Below are positions 18,101-25,784 of a DNA stretch of 64,000 nucleotides, piece after piece (position 1 is the first letter of the stretch; each line of letters starts with the position of its first letter). This DNA is from Pseudobacter sp051955275 (GTDB taxonomy: Bacteria; Bacteroidota; Bacteroidia; Chitinophagales; Chitinophagaceae). The position numbers and the translations under genes are program-made. The stretch is from NCBI RefSeq assembly GCF_051955275.1, contig NZ_JBQCGW010000300.1:1-64000 (forward strand). The letters are read 5' to 3'. Under the pieces are notes generated by a model. The model worked only from the letters and a program-made list of their open reading frames with translations. It searched no databases and was not told the DNA's origin.

Positions 18101-19338
18101 CGATGGCGCAGAAGGGTTGGCTGACCGCAGACAGCAATTTCAACTTCCAGAACAGGCAGGACTATACGCAGCGATTCAATATCACGGCACAGTTACAACC
18201 GATCCGCGACCTGATGATCGATATCACCATCGACAAACAATTTGGTAAGAACTATTCAGAGCTGTATAAAGACACAACAGGAACCGGTCTTCACTTTGCA
18301 AGGCTCAACCCGTACAGCGCCGGTAGTTTCCGTGTAACCTATATTTCGTTCCAGACACTCTTCCAGAAAGTTGAACCGAACCAGGTAAGTAATATCTTCC
18401 AGAAGTTCCAGGACTATCGTATGATCCTTTCAAAGAGGCTGGCGGAGCAGAACCCATACTGGCAGGCATTGCCCGATAACGAGAAATTCCTGTCCGATGG
18501 TTTCTACAAAGGGTACAGCCGTTATGCGCAGGATGTGCTGATCCCGGCTTTCATTGCCGCATACACGGGTAAGAGCCCTGAGAGTGTGCCATTGCTGAAA
18601 CAGAACAACCCGAATATCCGTTCCAATCCGTTCTCCGGCATTCTGCCGAAGCCGAACTGGAGGATCACTTATACCGGTCTTACGCGTATCAAGGCGCTGG
18701 AAAAGATCTTCACCAACGTAACAGTTGCACACGGTTATACCAGCACGTTAGGAATGAACAGTTTCAACTCGGCACTGCTCTACCGCGATGATATGCGTTA
18801 TGGATTCCCCGGCTTCGTGGATTCATCAGGCAACTATGTGCCTTACTTCCTGGTGCCTAATATCACTATCTCGGAAGAATTTGCACCGCTGATAGACCTG
18901 GATATGACATTCACCAACCAACTGACGGCACGCTTCGAATACAAGAAAGCAAGAACGCTGAGTTTAAGCCTGATCGATTACCAGCTGAGTGAAACACGCT
19001 CAACAGAATTTACCATCGGGGCAGGTTTCAGAAAGCGGGGGGCTTTCTCCTGGATCAAGTGGAAAGGCAAGCCGCTGGAGAATGATGCCAGCTTCCGGCT
19101 TGATATGAGCGTACGTGATGATGTAACGGCCAATAGCCGTCTTGATCAGACGCAGACCCTGCCTACCAACGGCGCCAAGACTATCTTCATCAATCCTTCA
19201 ATAGATTATGTGATCAGTAATCGCGTAAATGTGAAACTGTATTTTGAGCAAAGAAGGGTAACGCCAAAGATATCATCATCCCCGCCCATCACCAACACAA
19301 GGGCAGGTGTACAGATCAGGATCTCACTGGCACAGTAA
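12193..19338 (+). CDS. sprA: SprA, outer-membrane translocon of the type IX secretion system
   Basis: A giant 2381-residue outer-membrane protein that forms the barrel through which T9SS cargo (adhesins, sorted enzymes) passes. Residues 1-28 look like a signal peptide ending TARA before NYAPQQ. Repeated SprA-type segments include GEVNLIAGYQGQNIKNPSLPERARR near residue 165, GFTIMSQQARVIFPFLEPFG near 600 and GLIFIDDFEGSRNSIDL near 830. The C-terminus is rich in barrel strands. The only plausible start is TTG at 12193, because a stop lies at 12169 with no ATG between; the next ATG, at 12244, would truncate the signal peptide. It is single-gene, followed by a strong terminator. Confidence 0.96.
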   Translation: MARTFNHQHCLATVCLAMLVVLCTTARANYAPQQDSSVRKAADTLKYPIHDRRGDRYSAQPRRSFDLRDPVNITDSVVYDPKTRQYYIIEKVGSFYYRKPTSMTFEEFLALQARKSENDYFKKRSNVLNSLNKKLLRPKMSVTDNLFNRIFGNGKIEIRPQGEVNLIAGYQGQNIKNPSLPERARRNGGFDFDMNANLSVIGNIGDKLKLPINYNTLANMDFENQLKLDYTGTDDEIIKRIEAGNVSWTSKGSLIPGAQQLFGIKTELQFGKLSVSAVLANQRSQRQSMNMAGGSSNMYFEFKANDYEENRHFLMAQYFRNQYNTAMSKLPVVTSKVQILRLEVWVTNRNGSTTETRDVVGLMDLAEPAPFNPSIQSNTTQPYPYNDANNLFSRINSDPSSRNPALITSKLSSLGLNPVQDFEKTFARKLNPSEYYYNGQVGFLSLNQPLQPDEVLGVAYQYSYNGRIFQVGEFSQDVVPDTTAGKSGTQKIFFLKLLKATSQRTNLPIWDLMMKNVYALKSKDGSYLSSVQPQDFKLNVLYEQPSLGQKRFLPEGDQPGVPIITLLNLDRLNARNDPMPDGVFDYIEGFTIMSQQARVIFPFLEPFGRDLDSVAFRNSPPDIRDKYVYYPLYDTIKAIAQTYANLDRYIISGYGKGNSTSEISLNAFNIPRGSVTVTSGGQILREDIDYTIDYNVGTLRVINPAILASGVPVSVQFENNASIGIQQRNFMGLRLGYQVKNTARESLNIGLSMVRLGERPFFTKTQYNEDPIRNTMYGLDFNYRTEAPKLTRLLDKLPFYSTNVMSTITAYGEAAMLKPGHPPQIGKGKAGLIFIDDFEGSRNSIDLRFPLVSWGISSTPANNGLFPEANYRDSLPYGYNRAKIAWYNIEPVLQDRRSGNNPVRSYEDFTDPRIRPVNLTQIYPNRTPDLGQSQLVTFDIAYYPTEKGPYNFDSENITADGKLLDPQKRWGGIMRGLDQVDFETGNVEFIEFWMQDPYIKNPGSTGGQLYFNLGNISEDVLKDGKRFFENGISGAVTKALEDPDTRWGKVPGNPIQVTQAFSNDPADRQLQDAGFDGLINDAEREKFAGYLQDLANRFGVNSLAYQNALRDPSNDDFLNYRDGAYDQTRSGILGRYKNYNGPQGNSPVATNQTNVAAFTMLPDQEEFNRDNTLNELEEYFQYRVELRQSEFEVGQNFITDSIGVTPSGGIPEKWYLFRIPIAQYEKKVGNIPDFKSIRFIRMFLTGFEDSVVLRFAKLELVRNTWRRFSFELDTTGTYKPIPTNSPTTFNQLAVNVEENNARRPVPYRTPPNVERQQALSNNNVNLLLNEQSMSLKVCNLKRQESRGVFKTMNLDLRQYGRMQLYIHAESVNSSGDVRDNELYGVIRLGADLINNYYEIKIPLKMTPWFANDPALIWPLANELDLALDRLIKLKVTRNNNGQVSTYFKETDNDGKEYAILGNPNLGEVRIFFLGVENRNREEACTEVWFNELRLSDLDEKGGWAALGRVDIQLADLGTLYVAGAAHTAGFGSLEQRINERSRDNFTQFDVAANLELGKLIPAKAGMSIPFYASYSKSVSTPEYDPYDLDVKLKDKLKQAPGSTKDSIRDDAVDVKTIRSFAFTNVRKNNTSGKKQQIWSIENIDLSYSYYKEEQHNPLIEGNELTRQRAALGYNYTSTPRFWEPAKKMIKSKSPWLALFKDFNINPMPSLLGFRADVNRQFGAFRPRNVGGPKGGLPETYDKFFTFDRFYNLRWDLTRSLNIDFTAVNKAWIDEDSGRLDENEKKRMWDNFWKGGRTISYNQHAEFSYMVPMAKIPALNWTTLRASYAADFDWIGASLIAREFGNTLSNQQRKTLTFEMDFTQLYGRSRLFRAFEDEGGPPVPKAPKNPQDTAKKKRDKNEPLILGGGAKFAGRFLTMLKRVKVEYSEVAAATIYGYTDSTRALGMNFKSGAPGLPFIFGKQPDTTFINTMAQKGWLTADSNFNFQNRQDYTQRFNITAQLQPIRDLMIDITIDKQFGKNYSELYKDTTGTGLHFARLNPYSAGSFRVTYISFQTLFQKVEPNQVSNIFQKFQDYRMILSKRLAEQNPYWQALPDNEKFLSDGFYKGYSRYAQDVLIPAFIAAYTGKSPESVPLLKQNNPNIRSNPFSGILPKPNWRITYTGLTRIKALEKIFTNVTVAHGYTSTLGMNSFNSALLYRDDMRYGFPGFVDSSGNYVPYFLVPNITISEEFAPLIDLDMTFTNQLTARFEYKKARTLSLSLIDYQLSETRSTEFTIGAGFRKRGAFSWIKWKGKPLENDASFRLDMSVRDDVTANSRLDQTQTLPTNGAKTIFINPSIDYVISNRVNVKLYFEQRRVTPKISSSPPITNTRAGVQIRISLAQ

Positions 19339-19342
19339 AAAA

Positions 19343-19372
19343 AATCCCGGCTCATGGCCGGGATTTTTTTAT
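19343..19372. terminator. bidirectional rho-independent terminator
   Basis: AATCCCGGC (19343-19351) and GCCGGGATT (19357-19365) form a perfect 9-bp stem with a 5-nt loop. There is a T run on the right and an A run on the left, so it can stop both sprA and the convergent gene at 19397. Confidence 0.9.
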
Positions 19373-19396
19373 AAAAGTGGATGATTTATCAGGAGT

Positions 19397-19894
19397 TTAA
19401 TTCTTTGCTTCTCCGGGAGGCGCTGTTCGTTTGAACAGCATTACATAGCCGCAAAGCTTCTTCTTTTTCTTATTAACCTGAACAGGTTTGATCATATGCA
19501 TCTCTGAGAACTGTGGTACAAAATCGAAGTTGATGATATTGCCATCCACATCGCCCCACTTGTTCTGTTTGAATATTACCTGCTTTTCATTGTAATCGTA
19601 CATCCTTACTTCGTAGAGCCGGGAGGTGGGATCGCCGATAAATACGAACTGGTACCAGCTTCCCTGTGTCATGGGCAGCACGATGGGCATTTCGTATTCG
19701 CTTTCCATGGTCATGCTCGCTTCCCGGAGGAGGCTGAACCCACGATCTCCATAATATTTCTTGATACTGTCTATGGCGGTAGTGTAGCCGCTGATATCGC
19801 AGCTTTGCTGTCTGATATGGTCCTGCGCATGGCTCGCATTGACCATTAGCGCCAGGGCGGCGCCGGAAATGAATTTCAACAGGGTCTTGAACAT
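19397..19894 (-). CDS. hypothetical secreted protein
   Basis: A 165-residue protein of unknown function. Residues 1-23 form a signal peptide (LKFISGAALALMVNASHAQ). The mature part begins DHIRQQSCDISGYTTAIDSIKKYYGD and has two cysteines, about residues 32 and 147, which could form a disulfide. A basic patch PVQVNKKKKKLCGY lies near the end. A small periplasmic or surface domain is likely. It faces sprA across a shared terminator and has no obvious operon partner. I do not recognise the family. Confidence 0.72.
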   Translation of the reverse strand: MFKTLLKFISGAALALMVNASHAQDHIRQQSCDISGYTTAIDSIKKYYGDRGFSLLREASMTMESEYEMPIVLPMTQGSWYQFVFIGDPTSRLYEVRMYDYNEKQVIFKQNKWGDVDGNIINFDFVPQFSEMHMIKPVQVNKKKKKLCGYVMLFKRTAPPGEAKN

Positions 19895-20002
19895 ACGGTA
19901 ACGGTTTTTGGACGGAACTTGGATGTGTCAAAAGTAATCAATTCAAAAACTCTGCCAAGCCTTTGTCAACAAAAAACGCATTAAAATAATGGTTATTGCG
20001 TA

Positions 20003-20764
20003 TTAACCTTGCTTATAAAAGTATAGGGAATTGGCCTGGGCCGTACAGGTGAGCACCAGGTCATTTATGCAGACATGTTGGGGTAAAGTGGTGGTATAGA
20101 ACACTACTTCGGCCACATCTTCCGGGCTAAGGGGCTGGAATCCGTCATATACTTTGGAGGCCTGGGATTCATCGCCTTTGAAGCGGACAGTGGAGAATTC
20201 CGTTTCGGCGGCGCCGGGGTGGATGGCCGTTACCTTGATCCCGTGGCGGAGCAGATCTATGCGCATGCCTTTGGAAATAGCTTCCACGGCAGACTTGGTG
20301 GCGCAGTAAGCGTTTCCTTTTTCATACACTTCTTTGGCGGCGGTGGAACCGATATTGATGATATGCCCTTTAGTGTTTTTTATCAGCAGGGGCAGCACAG
20401 CCTTGGTCACATACATGAGTCCTTTCAGGTTGGTGTTGATCATGGTCTCCCAGTCGTCGAGGTTGGCATCATCCACATAATCCCGGCCCAGGGCCAGCCC
20501 TGCATTATTGATCAGTACATCTATGTTCTGCCAGGCAGCAGGCAATGTTTCAATGGCTTTGAAAGTAGCGTTGCGGTCCTGCACATCAAAATGCAGGGTG
20601 AGGATTTCTGTATTGTGAGCGGCAGATAATTGCTCTTTGATGGCCTGGAGTCTGTCTTTCCTGCGGCCGGTGATGATGAGCCTGTATCCGTTGGCTGCGA
20701 ACTTAGCTGCAAAAGCCTTTCCGAATCCTGCCGTAGCACCGGTGATCAATACTGTTTTTGCCAT
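20003..20764 (-). CDS. short-chain dehydrogenase/reductase (YdfG-like)
   Basis: A 253-residue NAD(P)-dependent oxidoreductase. The nucleotide-binding TGATAGFGKAFA, the NNAGLALGRDYVDDANLDDW block, the catalytic Ser in IINIGSTAAKE and YCATKSAVEAISKGMR (Tyr-x3-Lys) are complete. The basic residues after strand 2 (TGRRKDRL) suggest NADP. The closest known type is YdfG/serine 3-dehydrogenase (3-hydroxy acid dehydrogenase), with sepiapterin-reductase-like enzymes as a more distant option. A hairpin repeat lies just upstream, between this gene and the T9SS cargo gene. Confidence 0.9.
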   Translation of the reverse strand: MAKTVLITGATAGFGKAFAAKFAANGYRLIITGRRKDRLQAIKEQLSAAHNTEILTLHFDVQDRNATFKAIETLPAAWQNIDVLINNAGLALGRDYVDDANLDDWETMINTNLKGLMYVTKAVLPLLIKNTKGHIINIGSTAAKEVYEKGNAYCATKSAVEAISKGMRIDLLRHGIKVTAIHPGAAETEFSTVRFKGDESQASKVYDGFQPLSPEDVAEVVFYTTTLPQHVCINDLVLTCTAQANSLYFYKQG

Positions 20765-20814
20765 GATGTGAATGATTTTGAGGCTGCAATCTAAAGAAAA
20801 ATATATAAGGATAT

Positions 20815-20848
20815 GCCCAGTCGCTCGCGGGGACGCGAACGACTGGGC
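20815..20848. repeat. short copy of the multi-hairpin repeat (end hairpin only), copy 2
   Basis: GCCCAGTCG (20815-20823) pairs with CGACTGGGC (20840-20848), and an inner TCGCG/CGCGA stem closes a 4-nt loop. This is the same terminal hairpin found in the elements at 3744 and 57556, without the central part. It lies between the 893-residue gene and the SDR gene, both on the minus strand. Confidence 0.8.
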
Positions 20849-20884
20849 ACACCTTGATTTTACGGGGCATACGCTGTTTTGAAT

Positions 20885-23566
20885 TTACCGGATCAGCACC
20901 GCGGAACCTTTTTTCACTATCCACTGGCCGAGATAATCTTCGGCCTTCACTACCCATACATAAGCGCCGGGGTCCTGCATCTTGCCGGCAATGCGGCCAT
21001 CCCATCCCATATTCTGCTGTGAGGTCTGGAATACCAGCTGTCCCCAGCGGTTGTATACCTGGAAGTAACTGAGCTTTGAAATACCTGCCAGAATGGGCCT
21101 CAATACATTGTTCTGCGAAGCGCCAGGTCTGAATGCATTCGGAACGAACACATCGGGTTTTGTTTTGAATACTTTGATATTGATGGTATCATCAGCATAA
21201 CAGCCTTCAAAAGTGGAGGCACGCATATAATAAGTGAAGTGCTCGTTCAGCATTGCGGTGGGATTGAATCCACGGGTGGTGCTGAGATAGTTCGGAGGCC
21301 ACCATTCGATGAATTCAGCACCACTTCCCTGCAACCGGAGCGGCTGGCCGGTTACGATGGTAGTGTCATTGCCGGCAAACGCCATGATCTGCGGCCTTAC
21401 CGTTACAGTAACGGAGTCGTATCTCGGTTTCGGACAACCGAGAATATCCGTCACCCGCATCACATAGGTAGTGGTTCGCAACGGCCATACAACAGGTGTC
21501 AGCGATGTGGGATTATTCATGGTATTGGCAGGACTCCATAGGAGTTTGTTGGCTACCATGGATGCCTGCAGCTGAATGGTATCCTCATAACAGATGATGG
21601 CGTCAGGGCCTGCATTGGCAATGGGGTAAGGCACGGTGTGCACATTCAGCAGGTCCGTTTTATTGCACTTGCCTATTTCTGCCAGCAGGGTGAAGGTGGC
21701 ATTACCGGGCGGACAGACCAATGGGCTTTTGGCATTTGCATCATCAATGGGACTGCCGGCAGGATTACTGCTCCAGGTGAATTTCAGGCCATCTGAAATT
21801 GGCCGGAGCCGTATGGTATCCGTGAGACAGATAGTAGTGTCCGGTCCTGCATTGAGGGTTACCACACTGACTGTCCGTACACGCACACTGTCATTATTGA
21901 TACAGCCATTTTCGTCTAACCGTACCCGGTAGGTAGTGGTAATGGAAGGCCATACCAGCGGAGTTCCTGTATTGGCATTGAGGATATCAGTGGCGGGCGT
22001 CCAGCTGAACACACCAAAGCCGCTGGCCTGCAGCTGCAATGTGTCCTGAACTGGACGGTTGCTGCAGATCAGCGTGTCTTTAAAAGCCAGGGTGATGGTA
22101 GGCTTGTCTTTAATCTCGATGACATTCTTCTCCAGGGTATCGATACATCCTTTATCGCTTTCTACTATCAGTCTTACCGTTTTGAATCCGGTGGTGGAAT
22201 ATTTCCAGGAAGGATTTCTGATGGTGCTGAAATCCTGCGTGGAGGTTTCATCTCCGAAGTCCCACCGCCATTTATTAACGGTGCCGTACGCGCTGGTGGT
22301 ACGGTCTGTGAATGCCACGGGATTGAGTATGCAGGATCCCCTGAAATCGAAGGCGGGCGTGAATCCCGGCCATACTTTGGCAATGGTGGTGGTGGAATCG
22401 AAACATTGTCCGGCAAGGATCACTTTCAGTTTGATGGTATAATCATTGGGTGCCAGGTAAAGATGCTGCACCATACCATCAGATGTGAATACGGTATCCC
22501 GTTTACTGCCATCGCCATAATCCCAGATATACATGGTGCCTGCAGGGTTCACCTGTTCATTGCGGAAGGTCACATTGAAGTCATCGCAGTAGGAGTAATC
22601 CGGTTCCAGCCTGGCTCTGAGCGGGATACAGTCAGACACACGGATATGTATTTCTTTATGATGAACGTTGATGAGTACATTGTTGCGGTATTCGGATACG
22701 CAGGCTTTCACCACATATTGTCCTTCTGCCGAAGGGGCGATGCCTGAAAGGATACCGGTTTTGGGATCGATGGTGGCATTGAATCCCATGGGGGAGCTGC
22801 CGGAATAACTGCCACTGTAATTAAGTGTATTGTAGGGTGGTGCTGCTGCAGGGTTAGGGCTTGGGCAGTTGGGACATACATTGCCCTGGCCACCCCCGGT
22901 GTAGGCATCGCAGAGCGAGTACACCAGTGAGTCAGTGAGTTTGCCTACGGAATTGGTATCGGAATCGATGGCTGAAAAATCGAAGGTGAAGTAGGAGCCA
23001 TAACAGATGGCTACTGCATCGCGGGGATCGAATTTGGGGCTGGAGTTCTTGAATGCGTCAGGCACCAGGGCTACATCATCACCGGGGATCTTAGCCAGGT
23101 AGGTCGCTCCATAGGAGTCACTGGGGGCGGCAACGTTCTGGATGCCGGTGATGCGGCAGCAACGCTGGAATGAGATGGTATATCCGCCGGGAATATCGGG
23201 CAGGGTAACATTGGTGGTAAAGAAACGGAGGCGGTAACAGACATCATTGGGCGGGTTGGAGATACAGGGGTTGGAAGCAGGATCGTAGCGGATGAAGCTC
23301 TCACTGCTCATGGCTGCGATCTCCGTGCCATACAGGCTGTTCCCATAGGTTTGGAAGATGGTGATCGGAACGCTGGTCTCCAGCTGGCCCGGGGCATTCT
23401 GATTACAATCGATATAAAGTTTCAGGGTAAGTTCATAGCGGGAAGTACCGGTGACGGTACCCGGTCCGATGTATTTATATGACATCTCCCCACCCCGTAT
23501 ATGCGCAGCATGGAGCGAAGAAAGGGTCAACATGAATAATGCAAGCCAAAGTAGTTTTCTCATCAT
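20885..23566 (-). CDS. PKD-domain surface protein with T9SS type B (gliding motility-type) C-terminal sorting domain
   Basis: An 893-residue exported protein. A signal peptide (residues 1-20, ending LHA) precedes AHIRGGEMSYKYIG, a start common in large Bacteroidota surface proteins. PKD-like domains are visible at about 335-400 (YIWDYGDGSKRD) and 420-480 (KWRWDFGDETS), followed by repeated Ig-like units with the phrase NAGPDTTICL/NAGPDAIICYEDT. The last 85 residues begin VFVPNAFRPG and contain YNRWGQLVF and GWDGRIAG, which is the type B sorting domain that directs secretion through SprA. Function is likely adhesion or surface structure. It is single-gene on the minus strand. Confidence 0.92.
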   Translation of the reverse strand: MMRKLLWLALFMLTLSSLHAAHIRGGEMSYKYIGPGTVTGTSRYELTLKLYIDCNQNAPGQLETSVPITIFQTYGNSLYGTEIAAMSSESFIRYDPASNPCISNPPNDVCYRLRFFTTNVTLPDIPGGYTISFQRCCRITGIQNVAAPSDSYGATYLAKIPGDDVALVPDAFKNSSPKFDPRDAVAICYGSYFTFDFSAIDSDTNSVGKLTDSLVYSLCDAYTGGGQGNVCPNCPSPNPAAAPPYNTLNYSGSYSGSSPMGFNATIDPKTGILSGIAPSAEGQYVVKACVSEYRNNVLINVHHKEIHIRVSDCIPLRARLEPDYSYCDDFNVTFRNEQVNPAGTMYIWDYGDGSKRDTVFTSDGMVQHLYLAPNDYTIKLKVILAGQCFDSTTTIAKVWPGFTPAFDFRGSCILNPVAFTDRTTSAYGTVNKWRWDFGDETSTQDFSTIRNPSWKYSTTGFKTVRLIVESDKGCIDTLEKNVIEIKDKPTITLAFKDTLICSNRPVQDTLQLQASGFGVFSWTPATDILNANTGTPLVWPSITTTYRVRLDENGCINNDSVRVRTVSVVTLNAGPDTTICLTDTIRLRPISDGLKFTWSSNPAGSPIDDANAKSPLVCPPGNATFTLLAEIGKCNKTDLLNVHTVPYPIANAGPDAIICYEDTIQLQASMVANKLLWSPANTMNNPTSLTPVVWPLRTTTYVMRVTDILGCPKPRYDSVTVTVRPQIMAFAGNDTTIVTGQPLRLQGSGAEFIEWWPPNYLSTTRGFNPTAMLNEHFTYYMRASTFEGCYADDTINIKVFKTKPDVFVPNAFRPGASQNNVLRPILAGISKLSYFQVYNRWGQLVFQTSQQNMGWDGRIAGKMQDPGAYVWVVKAEDYLGQWIVKKGSAVLIR

Positions 23567-23747
23567 TTACTACCGTTTTGATTTGGCCGGTTTTATGCCG
23601 GTAGCCGTAAATAGAGTACAACAGGTGGGTTGTAGAAGGGATATTGAATTCGGGATGTTGAATATACACAATCCTACGCCCGGATGGCCGGGAATCTGAT
23701 AAATTTAATACGATATAAATGCGGGGACAGTTGGTAGGAAATTCCCG

Positions 23748-24575
23748 TTATTTCAGGGGGCCGCGGACCATTGTCTGGCAGGCATCGCAAAAGCGGTACA
23801 GGAGCTGGTTTGCGCGTGCTGTTTCTTCCAGCATGCCCATATGGCCGGAATTGTTGAGGATCTCAACAAAAGAAAAAACGGGAAGATAGGTCTGTGGAAG
23901 CACCTGGTCCGGCGGGATGGTGGCATCGTGCTGCCCGATCACAAAAAGTACGGGCTGTGTAATGGCCTGAAGGATAGCGGTCCGGTCCGGACGGCGGATC
24001 ATCGCTTCGTAATAACCGATCAGGCTCTGCGGGTGAAAACCTGCATACCGGTCAGTGACCTGCTGCACCAGTTCCGGGTTGTCCTTACGGGTTAGTTCCG
24101 AAAAAAGATTGGGAGTTGCCTGTTCCAGGAATCTGGCAGCGCCATGTTCTTTGATGAATTCAATGCCGCGCCTGCGGATATTTTTCCTTTCTTCACTGTC
24201 TGCCAGTGCCGTACTGTGAAAGAGTCCCAGACCAAGCAGTTTTTGCGGAAATTTTTCTGCAAATGCCAGCGAGATATAGCCTCCCATGCTATGCCCGATC
24301 AGTATGGCCGCAGGGATCTGTTCTTCTTCGAGTATCTGGTGAATGCCGTCGGCAAATGTTTCCATTGACCAGTGGAAAGAGTCAGCCGTGGAATGGCCGC
24401 TGCCGGGAAGATCCGGAACGATGACGGTAAAATGCTGCTGCAGGAATTCCTGTTGTAAAGCCCATCCCTGGCTGTCTTCCGCAAAACCATGCACCAGTAT
24501 CACGGCAGTGCCCTTACCTGCTTTGCGGTAATACCATTGCTGACCGCTGGTAGTGATGGTTTTTTCGATGAACAT
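23748..24575 (-). CDS. alpha/beta-hydrolase
   Basis: A 275-residue hydrolase of the alpha/beta fold. The oxyanion loop is VHGFAEDSQGW (about residue 28), the nucleophile is S96 in GHSMGG, the acid is likely Asp in VIGQHDATIPPDQ, and His is in NNSGHMGMLEE. A lid region at about 125-190 fits esterases and C-C hydrolases. The substrate cannot be told. The gene is 12 nt downstream of the DUF4105 gene and probably shares its transcript. There is no signal peptide, so it acts in the cytoplasm. Confidence 0.9.
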   Translation of the reverse strand: MFIEKTITTSGQQWYYRKAGKGTAVILVHGFAEDSQGWALQQEFLQQHFTVIVPDLPGSGHSTADSFHWSMETFADGIHQILEEEQIPAAILIGHSMGGYISLAFAEKFPQKLLGLGLFHSTALADSEERKNIRRRGIEFIKEHGAARFLEQATPNLFSELTRKDNPELVQQVTDRYAGFHPQSLIGYYEAMIRRPDRTAILQAITQPVLFVIGQHDATIPPDQVLPQTYLPVFSFVEILNNSGHMGMLEETARANQLLYRFCDACQTMVRGPLK

Positions 24576-24587
24576 ACGAACAGTTTT

Positions 24588-25757
24588 TTATTTGCTTCTG
24601 TAAAATGAGCGTACCAGTATCAGGCCCATCAATGGTGCGATGGCCGGATTCAGTTGCTGCGGCAGGAAGAACCAGCAGAGCAGCGCCAGACCGGTAAGCA
24701 TGCAAACGATGCGGAAATATTTCCGGATCCATTGCTTCTTTGCATTGAATAGCAATGCCGGTGCCACAACCAGGTGTGTAGGAATTGCCCAGAGCAGATT
24801 ATAGTTGTTCCTGCACACATCATCCACTCGTATGATCCAGAGGGTGAGGAGCAGTACGCCCATCGCGCCCAGCAGGAAGAAGAAAAAGAAGTCAAAGCCT
24901 GTCAGGATTTTGTTGGCCCATTCCTTATTCATTACACTGAGCGCCGTGACGGCTATCAGCAGGACTGCGAATGCCATTACCGGGGAAATGGCAGTGCGGG
25001 AATCGCCGCTGATGGGGGCGGGGGACAGTATAACACTGGAACTGCTCACAAGCTGCCTTCCATCCATATTGGTTTTATCCATGGCCAACATCAGGTAATC
25101 CGGCAGGAACATCGCTCCTTTGTTATCGGCCCTGGCATCGAGGTGGGCTCCCAGCAGAATATCGATACCGAACTTACTCCAGGTCATCCCGGTGGAATCG
25201 AGGTATTGATGAATGAGGTTCCGGTAAGTGGTTTCGGGCGTGGGCAGCACCTGACCGTACTGAACGGAATCGCCTGCATATTTCACAATGATATCGCGGG
25301 CGCGGGTGGTACAATTGTCTGTATAGAAGTAGTAATAATAATGACGGTTGGCTTCTGTGCTGTTGGTCATCAGTGCATGGATCAGCGCCTGTTTCTGTTG
25401 ACAGGAGAGATTGAGCACCTGTTCGGTTACGCCTCTGCCTGCGCTCTGGTATTCATAAACAAAATCACTAAAGGGGTATGCCGATAAGGAATACAGCATA
25501 AGCCCTTTAGTGAATTTTATAAAGAACTCAGGATCTCTGTCGTCGAAGGTTCCGTAGTTGAAAACATAGTCCAGTGCACGGCTGCTGTCGATCACCCTCA
25601 CAGCGGTATGTCCGAAAGTGGAATACAATTCCGCACCGGGGCTGCAGGTGAGCAGGCTCACACGCAGGCGGCAATCAGTGGAATCGGTTCCGGTATCTGC
25701 TTTCAGGGTTGCGCAAAGCAGGGTTAGCACCAACAGTAGGACCGGCGTTTTTTTCAT
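24588..25757 (-). CDS. DUF4105 (Lnb N-terminal periplasmic domain) membrane protein
   Basis: A 389-residue envelope protein. After a signal peptide (residues 1-20), the DUF4105 domain spans about 25-240, with LLTCSPGAELYSTFGHTAVR, DYVFNYGTFDDRDPEF and the CTTRARDII segment. The latter two resemble a Cys/His papain-like (Lnb) site, which is an inference. The C-terminal third holds about five membrane segments (for example AVLLIAVTALSVM and GAMGVLLLTLWII). The family's role in Bacteroidota is not known in detail. It sits between guaB (27 nt away) and an alpha/beta hydrolase (12 nt away) on the same strand. Confidence 0.85.
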   Translation of the reverse strand: MKKTPVLLLVLTLLCATLKADTGTDSTDCRLRVSLLTCSPGAELYSTFGHTAVRVIDSSRALDYVFNYGTFDDRDPEFFIKFTKGLMLYSLSAYPFSDFVYEYQSAGRGVTEQVLNLSCQQKQALIHALMTNSTEANRHYYYYFYTDNCTTRARDIIVKYAGDSVQYGQVLPTPETTYRNLIHQYLDSTGMTWSKFGIDILLGAHLDARADNKGAMFLPDYLMLAMDKTNMDGRQLVSSSSVILSPAPISGDSRTAISPVMAFAVLLIAVTALSVMNKEWANKILTGFDFFFFFLLGAMGVLLLTLWIIRVDDVCRNNYNLLWAIPTHLVVAPALLFNAKKQWIRKYFRIVCMLTGLALLCWFFLPQQLNPAIAPLMGLILVRSFYRSK

Positions 25758-25784
25758 GAACAGTGTTTTCGGGAATGAGGCTGA

